A stretch of DNA of 64,000 bases from CAZKCI01 sp964551475 (GTDB lineage: Bacteria; Auribacterota; Erginobacteria; Erginobacterales; CAZKCI01). The position numbers and the translations under genes were made by a program. The DNA is taken from assembly GCA_964551475.1 (NCBI GenBank), contig CAZKCI010000064.1:1-64000 (forward strand), given 5' to 3'. Shown in pieces: positions 1 through 8,054 of the stretch. The notes beneath the pieces are model-generated. The model worked only from the letters and a program-made list of their open reading frames with translations, was not told the origin of the DNA and ran no database searches. How positions within the stretch are numbered: position 1 is the stretch's first letter; each line of letters starts with the position of its first letter.

Positions 1-140
1 CGACCGTTGTAGTCCAGACATCGACTATGGTTGTCATTGCGAGCGAAGCGAAGCAATCTCTTGCCGCTCATGGAGTTGGGATTGCTTCGTCGCTCCGCTC
101 CTCGCAATGACATGTCTATATTATTCTGGACTGACTTATA
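1..140. repeat. MITE-like 140-bp palindromic repeat, copy 1
   Basis: This block is repeated almost exactly in length and order at 14460-14599, in the same orientation. Each copy holds an imperfect inverted repeat with arms starting TGTCATTGCGAGCGAAGCG and ending CGCAATGACA, and short outer matches around AGTCCAGA. No coding potential or transposase is seen. A very similar core is known as a dispersed repeat in many unrelated bacteria, so a non-autonomous mobile element is the best reading. Confidence 0.85.
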
Positions 141-203
141 ATTCGCGAAGATTCGCGCGTTATTCGCGGTTAGAATGCCGGGCCAAGCCGGGACGATTCG
201 CGG

Positions 204-1646
204 TCAGAGCCTTTTCCGGAGGGCCTCGCGGGAGTCGCTCAGGTTATGCCCGCACCAGGGCGAGGGGCAGAAGCCCTTCTCGGTGTGGGAGACGCAGTTC
301 AGGTCGTCCAGCGTGTCCCTGCCCGTGGCGATCAGTCCGCAGTAGATGCGGGCCCAGAAGTTGGCCCGGGTCTCGGCGTGGTACTTGGTCCAGTCGATCC
401 CCCAGTCCAGGTTCCGTGTGTAGTGGGAATAGATCAAGCCCGCGATGTGCTTGGGGTGCCAGCCCCGGCTCATCAGGACCCGGCAGACGGTCTGGATGCT
501 GGAGGGGACGAGGAGCCCCCAGGTGGGGTTGCGCAGGGCGTTGGCGACGCAGGCCGGGAGAACGCTGAGGTCCGTTTTCCAGTAGGTCTCCGCCCAGCGA
601 TGTGGCGGGTCTATCTCCACCGAGTCAAAATCCCGATGGAAGGCGTAGAGGCGGGAGTCGAGATAGTCGTCCAACACCTTTCCCCAACCGCCGGCCCCGT
701 CCGGGACCAGGGACTTCGCTCGATCGGCGTAGCGGGCCGCCTCTTTCAGGTCGCGTCGGATCTCGAAAAGCTCCTGGTAGGAGAACTTGCCCCGGGGGAC
801 GGAGGCGAAGAAGGGGAGAGCGCGGGCGGTCTCGATGCTGACCTTGCCGACGTAGACCTTATGCTTCTGATGGGTGGAGAAGGAGGTCCGGATGGTCCGC
901 ATGGAGAGGGGATCGCCGTACTGGGTGATGTCCAGGTTCATGCCCTCCCGCCCCCGCGCGCCCCGGCCCCGGGCGGTGTCGGAAATGGTGATCGAGAGTT
1001 CGCTCCGGGGGCTGGCCTTCTCGATCACCCGGTGGCAGAGGAACTCGGTGAGCCGACCGATCGCGCTGTAGCCCCGCCCGTCCCGCTCCGGGATCGGGCG
1101 CTTGCGCTTGTTGTCGCCGCCGGGGACGAAGGCGTATTGGTCGAGGAGGCTCTTCTCCAGCGTCCCGATCTTCTCCAGGCGGCCGTGGACGGGGGAGGAG
1201 AAGGGGACGCGGGAGACGAAGTGGTAGCCGGAGGCGGTGGAGTCGTTGAGGTGGGGCAGGGAGTAATCCTGGAACAGATCCTCGATCGCCCGGTAGGCGG
1301 GCTCCAGCAGGCCGAAGTATTCGTTCTGGTTCCGGTAGAGGCCGTCCCAGGTGTCGAGGTTGAAGTACTCCACGTCCCAGACGGCCAGCGTCGAGTCGCG
1401 GTCCCAGACGGCCCGGTTGAGGTCGAGGCCGTCCTCCATCAGTTCGTAGAGGCCGTCCAGAGTCTCCACCACGCGGATCGGGCGGAGGTAGCCCCGCCGG
1501 ACCAGCGACTCGCCGAAGCCGACGAAGTATTCGCAGGTCGGGTTCTTCCCGCCGCAGAAATCCAGGATCCTCTCCCGGACGGCGGGGGTGCGGTAATAGT
1601 CGCGGACGGCTTGAAATTCCTTATCGGAGACGACGGAGAGTGGCAT
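204..1646 (-). CDS. AEP-type primase/PrimPol with PriL-like Cys domain (paralog 1)
   Basis: 480 aa. It carries the three sites of an archaeo-eukaryotic primase core: motif I as Asp91-Val-Glu93 after a hydrophobic strand, motif II as Ser139-Gly-Tyr-His142, and motif III with Asp239 followed by Arg250, Arg253, Ser257, His259, Lys261 and Lys263, which resembles the archaeal PriS segment RLIRLPxSLHxKTG. The C-terminal third has Cys366, Cys451, Cys460 and Cys465; the 85-residue gap after the first Cys matches the PriL iron-sulfur domain. It therefore looks like a fused PriS-PriL-like nucleotidyl transferase that could prime or extend DNA. The start has no clear ribosome binding site and follows a GGGTTA-type repeat. 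It is paralogous to the next gene over its whole length. The family call is by motif; no search was run. Confidence 0.75.
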   Translation of the reverse strand: MPLSVVSDKEFQAVRDYYRTPAVRERILDFCGGKNPTCEYFVGFGESLVRRGYLRPIRVVETLDGLYELMEDGLDLNRAVWDRDSTLAVWDVEYFNLDTWDGLYRNQNEYFGLLEPAYRAIEDLFQDYSLPHLNDSTASGYHFVSRVPFSSPVHGRLEKIGTLEKSLLDQYAFVPGGDNKRKRPIPERDGRGYSAIGRLTEFLCHRVIEKASPRSELSITISDTARGRGARGREGMNLDITQYGDPLSMRTIRTSFSTHQKHKVYVGKVSIETARALPFFASVPRGKFSYQELFEIRRDLKEAARYADRAKSLVPDGAGGWGKVLDDYLDSRLYAFHRDFDSVEIDPPHRWAETYWKTDLSVLPACVANALRNPTWGLLVPSSIQTVCRVLMSRGWHPKHIAGLIYSHYTRNLDWGIDWTKYHAETRANFWARIYCGLIATGRDTLDDLNCVSHTEKGFCPSPWCGHNLSDSREALRKRL

Positions 1647-1790
1647 GGGAAAAGATGGTCAATGGGAGAGGGTAAGGATGTTGGTCTGGTCGAGGGGTAA
1701 GGTCAATAGTGTGGCGCGCGGTCGGCCATAACCAGGAACTTTACCCATTCACCATACCCACTTCCTAACCCATTTCCCATTGACGCTCGG
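1647..1790 (-). repeat. GGGTTA-type hairpin repeat upstream of primase paralog 1
   Basis: Read on the minus strand, this spacer begins with a G-rich arm (AATGGGTTAGGAAGTGGG near 1765-1750), has a GC-rich centre, and ends with a C-rich arm reaching the start codon at 1646. It is the same element, in the same sense orientation, as those before six other genes in the window and inside the spacer before oppF. It fills the whole gap between the two primase genes. Confidence 0.85.
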
Positions 1791-3200
1791 TTAGAATTTT
1801 CCGTTCCAGCGGTAGTTGCCCAGGCTGTAGCCGCAGTTCGGCCGCCAGCAGTAGCCCTTCTGCTGGTGGGAGACGCAGTTGTGGTCCACCAGCCGGTCGG
1901 TCCCGTCGGCGAGGAGGCCGGCGAACATCCGCACGTAGAAGGACGAGCGCGAACCGGCGTCGAACTGTTTCCACTGGTCGCCCCAGTTGGAGGGGCCTTC
2001 CCAGCGGGAGCGGACCAGCCCCGCGATGTGCTGGGGGTGCCAGCCGATCGCGAGCAGGCAGCGGGTCAGCGTCTGGAGGTTGGTGGGCTTCAGGAGATGG
2101 TCGTTGGGGACTTCCAGCGAATGGCGGACGCAGGGGGGGACCGCCCGGAGGTCGAAGGAGTGGTAGGTCTTGTCCCAGACCGTCCAGTGGTCCTGGGTCT
2201 CGCTGTCGTACCATTTGTGGAAGCGGTAGAGCTTCGATTCCAGGTAGTCGCCGATCACCTTCTTGAAGTTGACGGTGAAGTCGGGCATGAAGCAGTAGAC
2301 GTCGCGGGCGTAGTCGGCGGCGTGGCGGAAGTGGCGGCGGAGGTGAAGGACCTCGTCGAGGGTGAGCTTGCCCCGCGGGATGGCCACCTGGACCGGCGTC
2401 CCCCGGGAGATCGCCTCGCCGACCTTGTAGATCTGGACCTTGTGCTTCTGATGGGTGGAGAAGGCGCAGCGGAGATCCCGCATGTAGACGGGGTCGCCGA
2501 AGCAGGAGAGGTCGAGGGAGATCGCCTCCCGGCCCTTGCGCCCCGGCCCGACCGCGACGTCGGTGATCACCAGGGGGAGGTCGGTCACCTTCCCGGCGGT
2601 CTGCATGATGCGGTGGGCGATGAACTCCATCACCCGGCCCATGCCGTCGAAGGACTGGCCGTGGCGGGGGGAGACCTTGCTCGGGCGCTTCGAGGAAGCG
2701 GCGCGGTATTTCCCCTCCAGGGAATCGATCAGCTTGCCGATGTCCTCCAGCATCAGGTCGGTCTTGGTCCCGGACTGGATCTGGAAGGAGAAGTGGTAGC
2801 CCTGGCCGGTGGTCAGGACCAGGGGCTGGATGCCGTAGGAGCGGTAGATCTTTTTGATCGACTCGTAGACCGGCTCCAGGCGGCGGAAGACGCCGGTCTG
2901 GTCGTAGTAGATCTCCCCCGGGTAATCCTTGTTGAAGTACTCGATGTCGAGGACTCCCAGTGTGTGCACCCGGTCCCAGAGGGAGCGGAAGATGTCAAGA
3001 CCCCGCCCCAGGATGTAGTGGAATCCCGATTTCGGCTGGGAGACGTAGGGCTCGGGCGCCGGCGTGCCGATCAGGGCCTCCCCGTAGCCGACCAGGTACT
3101 CCGCGGTGCAGAGCTCCGGCTCCCGGGCGGTCCCGCCGCAGTACTCGGCGATCCTCTCCTGGACCTCCGGGTCGCGATAGTATTCTTTTGGAGTGAGCAT
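1791..3200 (-). CDS. AEP-type primase/PrimPol with PriL-like Cys domain (paralog 2)
   Basis: 469 aa from the ATG at 3200, chosen because AGGAGGG lies 5 nt upstream; an in-frame ATG at 3233 has no such site. Counting from that longer start, motif I is Asp96-Ile-Glu98, motif II is Gly143-Gln-Gly-Tyr-His147, and motif III has Asp241 with Arg252, Arg255, Ser259, His261, Lys263 and Lys265. The PriL-like Cys residues are 368, 453, 462 and 467, with the same spacing as in paralog 1. All catalytic residues are kept in both copies, so both may be active. It is the upstream gene of the pair and has a normal ribosome binding site, unlike paralog 1. No Ku, LigD, helicase or plasmid replication gene lies nearby, which argues against a standard end-joining operon. 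Confidence 0.78.
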   Translation of the reverse strand: MLTPKEYYRDPEVQERIAEYCGGTAREPELCTAEYLVGYGEALIGTPAPEPYVSQPKSGFHYILGRGLDIFRSLWDRVHTLGVLDIEYFNKDYPGEIYYDQTGVFRRLEPVYESIKKIYRSYGIQPLVLTTGQGYHFSFQIQSGTKTDLMLEDIGKLIDSLEGKYRAASSKRPSKVSPRHGQSFDGMGRVMEFIAHRIMQTAGKVTDLPLVITDVAVGPGRKGREAISLDLSCFGDPVYMRDLRCAFSTHQKHKVQIYKVGEAISRGTPVQVAIPRGKLTLDEVLHLRRHFRHAADYARDVYCFMPDFTVNFKKVIGDYLESKLYRFHKWYDSETQDHWTVWDKTYHSFDLRAVPPCVRHSLEVPNDHLLKPTNLQTLTRCLLAIGWHPQHIAGLVRSRWEGPSNWGDQWKQFDAGSRSSFYVRMFAGLLADGTDRLVDHNCVSHQQKGYCWRPNCGYSLGNYRWNGKF

Positions 3201-3207
3201 GCTGCCC
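3201..3207 (-). promoter_or_regulatory. Shine-Dalgarno region fixing the start of primase paralog 2
   Basis: On the minus strand AAAGGAGGGCAGC directly precedes the ATG at 3200. This decides the start 33 nt inside the longest possible frame. Confidence 0.8.
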
Positions 3208-3377
3208 TCCTTTAGGGGACGAAACCGCCGCATTATGAGACACGGTCGCTCCCTCCGCCATAACTATTTATCCGGGGAAAGGTGAAGGAAGAAATGGCCT
3301 CCGGCCGCCCTGCTCAGGCTGTTCGCCGGGGCGTATTATTCGATTCTCTTCTTTTTATCGCGCTGACGATCTGCTAC

Positions 3378-3418
3378 CTTTTTCCATCCCGACGCCTGGG
3401 CGTCGGGAGGGAAAAAGG
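3378..3418 (+). promoter_or_regulatory. Leader hairpin of beta-barrel gene 1
   Basis: A long hairpin, CCTTTTTCC-at-CCCGACGCC pairing with GGCGTCGGG-ag-GGAAAAAGG, sits about 23 nt before the start at 3442. A hairpin of the same design (CTTTTTCC, a G/C block including ACGCC, GGAAAAAG) lies before the second beta-barrel gene at 26009-26043. It could stabilise the mRNA, act as an attenuator, or hold a shared regulator site. Confidence 0.6.
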
Positions 3419-3441
3419 AATCCGCAACCAGGAGACCTGAA

Positions 3442-4167
3442 ATGAAGAAATGTCTGATTTGCGCGGCGCTGGCGGTGGCCCCGTTCATCGCCGGCCTGCG
3501 GACGGCTTATGGCCAGGAGACGGCCGTCGCGGCTCCCGGGCCGGCTCCGTCGGCCGCCTCCTCTCCGTCCGGGAAAGCGGGCGTGGCCCTGGGATTCAAG
3601 GTGGGGACGATGGGCCCCGGAGTCGACCTCACGGTGGGGATCGCCGAGAAGTTCAACCTCCGGGGAAACTTGAGCTACCTCGGCTTCGCCTATCATCGGG
3701 ATGAGAACGAGGACGACTACCGTTTCAAGATGAGCACGCTGATGAGTCTGCTCCTCCTCGACTGGCATGTCGGCGGAGGCCAGTTCCGCCTGAGCGCGGG
3801 AGCCTGCCTGGCCAACGGATACGGGAGGTACGAGGAGTCATCGACCGACAACATCAAGGTCGGCGACACCCACTATCCGGGAGCGGGGGTGGGGACGCTG
3901 ACCAAGAAGGTCAGACTGCCCACGCTGGCCCCCTATATCGGCATCGGCGTGGGGGACGCCGTCGACGAGAACAGCGACGTGACTTTCTCTTTCGACCTCG
4001 GCGTGGTCATCCCCTGGTACGAAGTCGATGTGACCGCCGATGGGCCCCTCTCGTCCGACCCGGCCTTCCGCGCCGATCTGGCCAAGGAGAAGTCCGACTT
4101 TGCGGACGACGTCCATGACGTGCCGATCTACCCGGTGCTGAGCTTCGGAATGGCGTTCAAGTTCTAG
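3442..4167 (+). CDS. Secreted beta-barrel-like outer membrane protein
   Basis: 241 aa. A Lys-Lys start, hydrophobic core and AYGQ cleavage region form a signal peptide over about residues 1-25. A Pro/Ala/Ser-rich linker follows. The rest alternates short amphipathic strands with Gly and aromatic residues and ends in Phe (GMAFKF), as expected for a barrel inserted by BamA. AGGAG lies about 8 nt before the ATG. No named family was recognised; porin-like or surface barrel are both possible. The gene is monocistronic, with a convergent neighbour downstream and a composite repeat between them. Confidence 0.65.
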   Translation: MKKCLICAALAVAPFIAGLRTAYGQETAVAAPGPAPSAASSPSGKAGVALGFKVGTMGPGVDLTVGIAEKFNLRGNLSYLGFAYHRDENEDDYRFKMSTLMSLLLLDWHVGGGQFRLSAGACLANGYGRYEESSTDNIKVGDTHYPGAGVGTLTKKVRLPTLAPYIGIGVGDAVDENSDVTFSFDLGVVIPWYEVDVTADGPLSSDPAFRADLAKEKSDFADDVHDVPIYPVLSFGMAFKF

Positions 4168-4224
4168 GCGGGAGCCGAGAGGGGAAACGGTGCTTCCGGG
4201 TCGCCGGCATCGAGTACCGCAGGC

Positions 4225-4278
4225 ATAGAGGTTACGTAGGATTACGCAAGGTTGCGTGAGGTTACGCGAAGTTGCGGA
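4225..4278. repeat. 10-bp tandem repeat
   Basis: About five degenerate decamers of the form GGTTACGYRA/GATTACGCAA follow one another. It is one of several unrelated short-period repeats in the spacers of this window. Confidence 0.75.
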
Positions 4279-4306
4279 CTGATCGCAGAGAGGGGATTTT
4301 ATCGTT

Positions 4307-4453
4307 GTTGTGGGAACGGCGTCCCGCCGCGATCCGGGCCGGCCTGGCCAAAGAATTTAACAGACGATTGGATAGGATTGAATAGGATGGGCCTGGCTGG
4401 CCGTCAGTATCCTATTCCATCCTATTCAATCGTCTGTTTGAATAGCCGGGCCC
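4307..4453 (+). repeat. Composite ~150-bp repeat, copy A
   Basis: The first part is a REP-like stem (TGTGGGAACGGCGTCCCGCC). The second is an inverted repeat built of GATTGAATAG-like units flanked by ACAGACGATTG and CAATCGTCTGT. The whole composite recurs inverted at 7882-8030 and in part at 11673-11772. Here it lies between convergent genes and could end transcription from both sides. Confidence 0.85.
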
Positions 4454-4469
4454 GCTAGCGCAGGGAAGG

Positions 4470-5411
4470 TTACCGCACGCTGGTGATCAGGGGGCCGAAG
4501 CGGCGGCTGTAGATGGAGACTGCGTCGGGCGGGGAATAGCGGACGGTGATCGTTCCCTCTTGATCGGTTCTCAGGACCAGCGCCTCCGCCGCCTCGATCC
4601 TGCGCAGCGTCTCCGCGGAGGGATTTCCCCACTCGTTGGCTCCCACCGAGACGATCGCCCAGCGGGGCGAGACCGCCTTCAGGTACTCCTCCCCGGAGGC
4701 GTCGGCTCCCCCGTGATGGCCCGTCTTGAGGAGACTGGCCCGGAGGCTTCCCTGGACCCGGGCGACCAGCTCCCGCTCCGCGGGGATGTTGATGTCGCCG
4801 GAGAGGAGGGCGGAAAAATTCCGGCAGGAGAGGGCGATGACCAGCGAGTTGGCGTTCCAGTCCGGCGAGGCCAGAGCCGCGGGCCAGATCACCTTCAGTG
4901 AGGTCTCCCCCCAGGTGATCTCGTCGCCGTCTCCGAGCTTAGCGTAGCCGGTCCCTCCCCGGAATTCCTTTTCGTATTCCCGGGCCCGCTCTTCGGTGAG
5001 CCTCTGGGAGAAACGGTCGATCGCCTGGCCGTTGTCTCCCCAGCGGGCGGGCTGAAACTTTTTCCGGGCCCAGACCGCGTTGCCGAGATGGTCGGCGTGG
5101 GGATGGGTGACGATCAGCCAGTCGAGCGCGGTGACGCCTCGTTTGGCCAGTTCGGCCGAGAGGGCCTCCCGGGCTTCCGGGTAGCCGGTGTCGATCAGGA
5201 TGAAGGCTCCGGCCGGATTCTTCAGGAGGATGGCGTCGCCGTAGCCCACGTCGAGGAACGACAGCTCGAGGTCCCCGGCCGGCGCCTCGGCGGAAAAAAA
5301 AGAAAGGAGGAGGGCGCCCGCTCCGGCCAAAGCGCTCGACGCCTTCAAGCGGACGGTCGCGGCGAAATAGAGGAGACGGCCCCGGAGATCGGGGAGGATT
5401 TCACTGGCCAT
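4470..5411 (-). CDS. ComEC/Rec2-type metallo-beta-lactamase domain protein
   Basis: 313 aa from the ATG at 5411; a Met at 5432 lies inside a heptamer repeat and is less likely. A hydrophobic segment at about 26-40 suggests export or anchoring. The metal-binding motif His103-Pro-His105-Ala-Asp107-His108 follows the strand ILIDTG, and a later GHHGG supplies another ligand, the pattern of the hydrolase domain of competence protein ComEC/Rec2. Here the domain stands alone, without the competence membrane channel. A periplasmic phosphodiesterase or nuclease is plausible. The gene is divergent from the next one, with a shared repeat-filled spacer. Confidence 0.75.
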   Translation of the reverse strand: MASEILPDLRGRLLYFAATVRLKASSALAGAGALLLSFFSAEAPAGDLELSFLDVGYGDAILLKNPAGAFILIDTGYPEAREALSAELAKRGVTALDWLIVTHPHADHLGNAVWARKKFQPARWGDNGQAIDRFSQRLTEERAREYEKEFRGGTGYAKLGDGDEITWGETSLKVIWPAALASPDWNANSLVIALSCRNFSALLSGDINIPAERELVARVQGSLRASLLKTGHHGGADASGEEYLKAVSPRWAIVSVGANEWGNPSAETLRRIEAAEALVLRTDQEGTITVRYSPPDAVSIYSRRFGPLITSVR

Positions 5412-5475
5412 CCAGCGTTTATCATTTATCATTTGTCATTGATCAACGATCAGCGATCACAATCACTCATACCAG
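5404..5475. repeat. Heptamer repeat between divergent genes
   Basis: Degenerate 7-nt units (TATCATT, TGTCATT, GATCAAC, GATCAGC, GATCACA) run through the spacer between the metallo-beta-lactamase gene and the next gene. No SD sequence is seen for either gene. Confidence 0.75.
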
Positions 5476-5506
5476 CGGATAACCATTCTATCTCAAGGAC
5501 GCGTTC

Positions 5507-6175
5507 ATGCCAAAGACCAAGACGATTCAAGAGATCGAGGACAAGCTGTCCGTTCTGGACCCGGAGAGCCTCCGCTCCCAGGTCCTCGAGGCGGTGAAGA
5601 AGTTCAAGGGGAACTGGCTCGAGCTCGGCCGCTATCTCGCGGCGGTCAACCGGAAGCAGTCCTACAAGGGCTGGGGTTTCTCCACCTTTCCGAGCTACTG
5701 CACGCGCGAGCTCAAGATTCGGGAGCAGACCGTGGCCAAGCTTCTGCGGTCGTTCCTGTTCCTGAAGAAGGAGGCCCCCGACTTCCTCTCCTCCGCCCTG
5801 GAAGAGGAGGGGAGGGTGGAGCGCCTCCCCGATTTCGAGGCGGTGGACATCCTGCGCAAGGCCCGGGGGCGGAAAACGATCGGCGAGGATGACTACGCCC
5901 GGATGAAGGAAGCGGTCTTCAAGGCGGATGTGGAACCCCGGGAACTCGGCCGCCAGTTCCGCTCCATGATCGAAGCCGCCCGTTCCGCCTCGGTCGACCC
6001 CGATGAGGCCTGGGAGAAGCGCAAGAGCGAGACGGTGCGCAGGGTCCTCGGATCGCTGAAATCGATCCGGTCGACGCTGGAGGACAACAAGTTCCTCTCC
6101 CATGCGATCGTGGAGACGCTCAACCAGGTGATCAAGCGGATCGAGGACGAGGTCTCTTCCTCTGCGGGGGAATAG
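5507..6175 (+). CDS. Conserved-looking protein with possible HTH region
   Basis: 222 aa, soluble and highly charged, mostly helical. Residues about 35-85 (NWLELGRYLAAV, then GFSTFPSYCTRELKIREQT) read like a helical DNA-binding segment of the kind found in uncharacterised bacterial proteins where a fixed Trp-Gly-Phe region precedes an HTH. The C-terminal 60 residues could form a coiled coil. No enzyme motif is seen. The start has no clear SD sequence. Function unknown; a DNA-binding regulator is a guess only. Confidence 0.5.
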   Translation: MPKTKTIQEIEDKLSVLDPESLRSQVLEAVKKFKGNWLELGRYLAAVNRKQSYKGWGFSTFPSYCTRELKIREQTVAKLLRSFLFLKKEAPDFLSSALEEEGRVERLPDFEAVDILRKARGRKTIGEDDYARMKEAVFKADVEPRELGRQFRSMIEAARSASVDPDEAWEKRKSETVRRVLGSLKSIRSTLEDNKFLSHAIVETLNQVIKRIEDEVSSSAGE

Positions 6176-6256
6176 AATAGCCGATCCGGGAATGACGGTT
6201 GTCCAGCCGGAAAATCATGGCCATAAACTGCTCATTTTTCCGAAGGAAAAATTGAA

Positions 6257-6478
6257 ATGCCGATCTTTGAGTACCATTGCGCGAAGTGCCGTCGGAATTT
6301 TGACGCCCTGGTGAGCCACGGGAAGGAGAGCCAGGTCTGCTGTCCGAAATGCGGGGGGAAGAAGATCAAGAAGCAGTTCTCGACCTTCGCCTTTGGCGGG
6401 GCGGGGATCAAGTTCTCCGGCTCCTCCGGCCGCGCCTGCAATTCCTGCGCGACCCACTCCTGCTCCACCTGCCACTAA
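6257..6478 (+). CDS. FmdB-family zinc ribbon protein
   Basis: 73 aa. It starts MPIFEYHC and holds two knuckles, Cys8-x2-Cys11 and a second pair in CCPKCGG, then a Gly/Ser-rich stretch and a Cys-rich tail (CNSCATHSCSTCH). This is the FmdB/CxxC_CXXC_SSSS layout, a small regulatory or metal-binding protein of uncertain role. An AAGGA motif lies upstream of the ATG. Confidence 0.85.
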   Translation: MPIFEYHCAKCRRNFDALVSHGKESQVCCPKCGGKKIKKQFSTFAFGGAGIKFSGSSGRACNSCATHSCSTCH

Positions 6479-6479
6479 A

Positions 6480-6560
6480 ACACTGGAGTAATGGAATATT
6501 GGAGTAATGGAGTATTGGAGTAATGGAGTACTGGGATGGAGCACCAATACTCCGTTGCTC
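6480..6560. repeat. GGAGTAAT octamer repeat with inverted arm
   Basis: Tandem 8-nt units (GGAGTAAT, GGAGTATT) are followed by an inverted arm (CAATACTCCGTTGCTCC). The same family, larger, lies before lnt at 40699-40858. It sits between the convergent fmdB-like gene and small Cys-rich gene. Confidence 0.85.
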
Positions 6561-6579
6561 CATCTCTTCTCTCCCGGCT

Positions 6580-6771
6580 TCAGCGCGTTCTCCGGCAGGC
6601 GCACGGGGCGTTCTTGGGGACGTAGCGCTTCAGGCGAGCGCAGTAGAGCGCCGCGAAGGTCCGGCAGGACCCCGCCCCGTCAATCCCCGTTTCCGTCGGC
6701 CGCCGCGCCGAGGGGCAGGAGAGATCGCACCAGAGGGATATTTTGCCGCGCGATTGTTTCTTGATTTTCAA
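6580..6771 (-). CDS. Small Cys-rich conserved protein
   Basis: 63 aa. The TTG start at 6771 is supported by GGAGG 7 nt upstream on the minus strand. Six Cys (15, 19, 36, 44, 57, 59) surround the phrase DGAGSCRTFAALYC, then KNAPC. I recall this pattern from small uncharacterised proteins of several anaerobic lineages; that recollection is not verified. Metal or Fe-S binding is plausible. Its start abuts the promoter of the divergent gene at 6840. Confidence 0.65.
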   Translation of the reverse strand: MKIKKQSRGKISLWCDLSCPSARRPTETGIDGAGSCRTFAALYCARLKRYVPKNAPCACRRTR

Positions 6772-6800
6772 TTGACGCCTCCGGGGGCCGGCGCTACTAT
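6772..6800 (+). promoter_or_regulatory. Sigma70-type promoter for the gene at 6840
   Basis: TTGACG (6772-6777), a 17-nt spacer and TACTAT (6795-6800) form a near-consensus promoter. A start near 6807 would leave a short leader. Confidence 0.7.
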
Positions 6801-6839
6801 TGACATGGCGCGGCTATTCTATGCCGCCTCGGCCGGGTC

Positions 6840-7871
6840 ATGAAGAGAAAAGCGAGCCGCGTTCCCCTCTCTTGCCTGCTGGCTCTGATTGTCCTGCTTC
6901 CTCTCTCCGCGCTGTCGTCGCCGCCGTCCGGGGGAACCCCCGCCGCCGCCCAGTCAACGGCCGCGCCGCCCGTCGGCTTCGGCATTGAAGTGGCGTTTTA
7001 CACACCGCGTTTCGCCTCCGCCCCGGTGATCAGGGAAAGCCTTCTCGCCGTCAACCAGACCTGGGGGATCTATCCCTCGGTCCGCGTCCATGTCTTCACT
7101 CCCGGCGAGGGCGGCCCGGGGCTGCTCATCCTCAAGGGGGAGAAGGACGATCTCGCCCTGGCCCAGGATATCGCTTCCGCCCTCGACGATCTCGGGGCCG
7201 CGCCCGCGCTCATTCCCGTCCCGCTCGAGTTCCGCCGGGCGGCGGCGGTCAAAGACGATCTCCTCGCCCTGGCCCGCTTGGCCGGAATCCCCTGGGGGGA
7301 GGAGCATTTCGCGGTGTTTCCGCCGGCCGGGAGCGGAGAGCTTTTCTTCAAGGGGGCGGAGGAAGAGGCGGAGAAGGTCCGGGAGATCGCCGCCCGCCTC
7401 GATCAGCCCGAGCACGCCTCCCTCTCCGACTCCGGATGGGGTTTCCTCCGACTTTTCCGGAAAGACCTGTTCTCTCATTTCTTGAGCGTGAGCGCCTATG
7501 CCGCCTCCGCCCTGCTGCTTCTCCTCGTCCATTTCCTCCTGGTCCATCTCCCGGTCATCGGCCGCGTCTACGAGCGCTGGTTCACGCTGATCTGGACCAA
7601 GGTCCTGGACAACGTCCGCGGACGGGATTTCGTCTACGAGGTGCTGAAGAACCTGATTCACACGGCCGTTCTCTCCGCCGAGGGATCTGCCCGGGGCGAA
7701 AAACCCTCACCGCCGCCGATGTCTTCCGCCGACCGGAAGACCCGGGCGCTGGCGGCGGCGAGAGACCTCCTCCGCTACCGCGGCTTCGACACCGACGATC
7801 CCCAGATCCGCCGCCTCTCCGAGTCGCTGGTCGACGCCGAGCTGGCGGAGGGGAAGTCATGTCTCTCGTAA
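6840..7871 (+). CDS. Membrane-anchored protein of unknown function
   Basis: 343 aa. The N-terminus has a positively charged start and a long hydrophobic stretch (about 9-27) of signal-peptide type. The middle region (about 45-190) looks like a soluble alpha/beta domain, and a second hydrophobic segment lies at about 219-240 (SAYAASALLLLLVHFLLVHL). A charged cytoplasmic-type tail follows. I do not recognise a family. A strong promoter precedes it and the composite repeat follows it, so it is probably monocistronic. Confidence 0.6.
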   Translation: MKRKASRVPLSCLLALIVLLPLSALSSPPSGGTPAAAQSTAAPPVGFGIEVAFYTPRFASAPVIRESLLAVNQTWGIYPSVRVHVFTPGEGGPGLLILKGEKDDLALAQDIASALDDLGAAPALIPVPLEFRRAAAVKDDLLALARLAGIPWGEEHFAVFPPAGSGELFFKGAEEEAEKVREIAARLDQPEHASLSDSGWGFLRLFRKDLFSHFLSVSAYAASALLLLLVHFLLVHLPVIGRVYERWFTLIWTKVLDNVRGRDFVYEVLKNLIHTAVLSAEGSARGEKPSPPPMSSADRKTRALAAARDLLRYRGFDTDDPQIRRLSESLVDAELAEGKSCLS

Positions 7872-7881
7872 AGGCTCCAAT

Positions 7882-8030
7882 CCGGCCCGGCTATTCGAAC
7901 AGACGATCGAATAGGATTGAATAGGATACAGACGGCCGGTCGGGTCCATCCCATTCCATCCTATTCAATCGTCTGTTAAAATCGTCAGCCAGGCCGACTC
8001 GGATCGCGGCAAGATGCCGCTCCCACAGCG
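7882..8030 (-). repeat. Composite ~150-bp repeat, copy B (inverted)
   Basis: Reverse complement of the layout at 4307-4453: the GATTGAATAG inverted repeat first, then the REP-like stem (complement of TGTGGGAGCGGCATCTTGCC). It lies after the membrane protein gene. Confidence 0.85.
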
Positions 8031-8054
8031 AGAAAAGTGATCAGTGACTGAAAA

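Noticed and set aside
246..1700. Long plus-strand frame opposite primase paralog 1
   Set aside because: It has low-complexity Gly/Ala/Val/Asp composition, no motif, and is the antisense shadow of a protein with clear catalytic motifs. The same holds for the frame opposite paralog 2 and for the frames opposite secA, hppA, prfB and clpC.
204..3233. LigD/Ku-type end-joining locus
   Set aside because: No ligase, nuclease or Ku gene is present around the primase-like proteins, and the Cys domain points to PriL-like primases instead.
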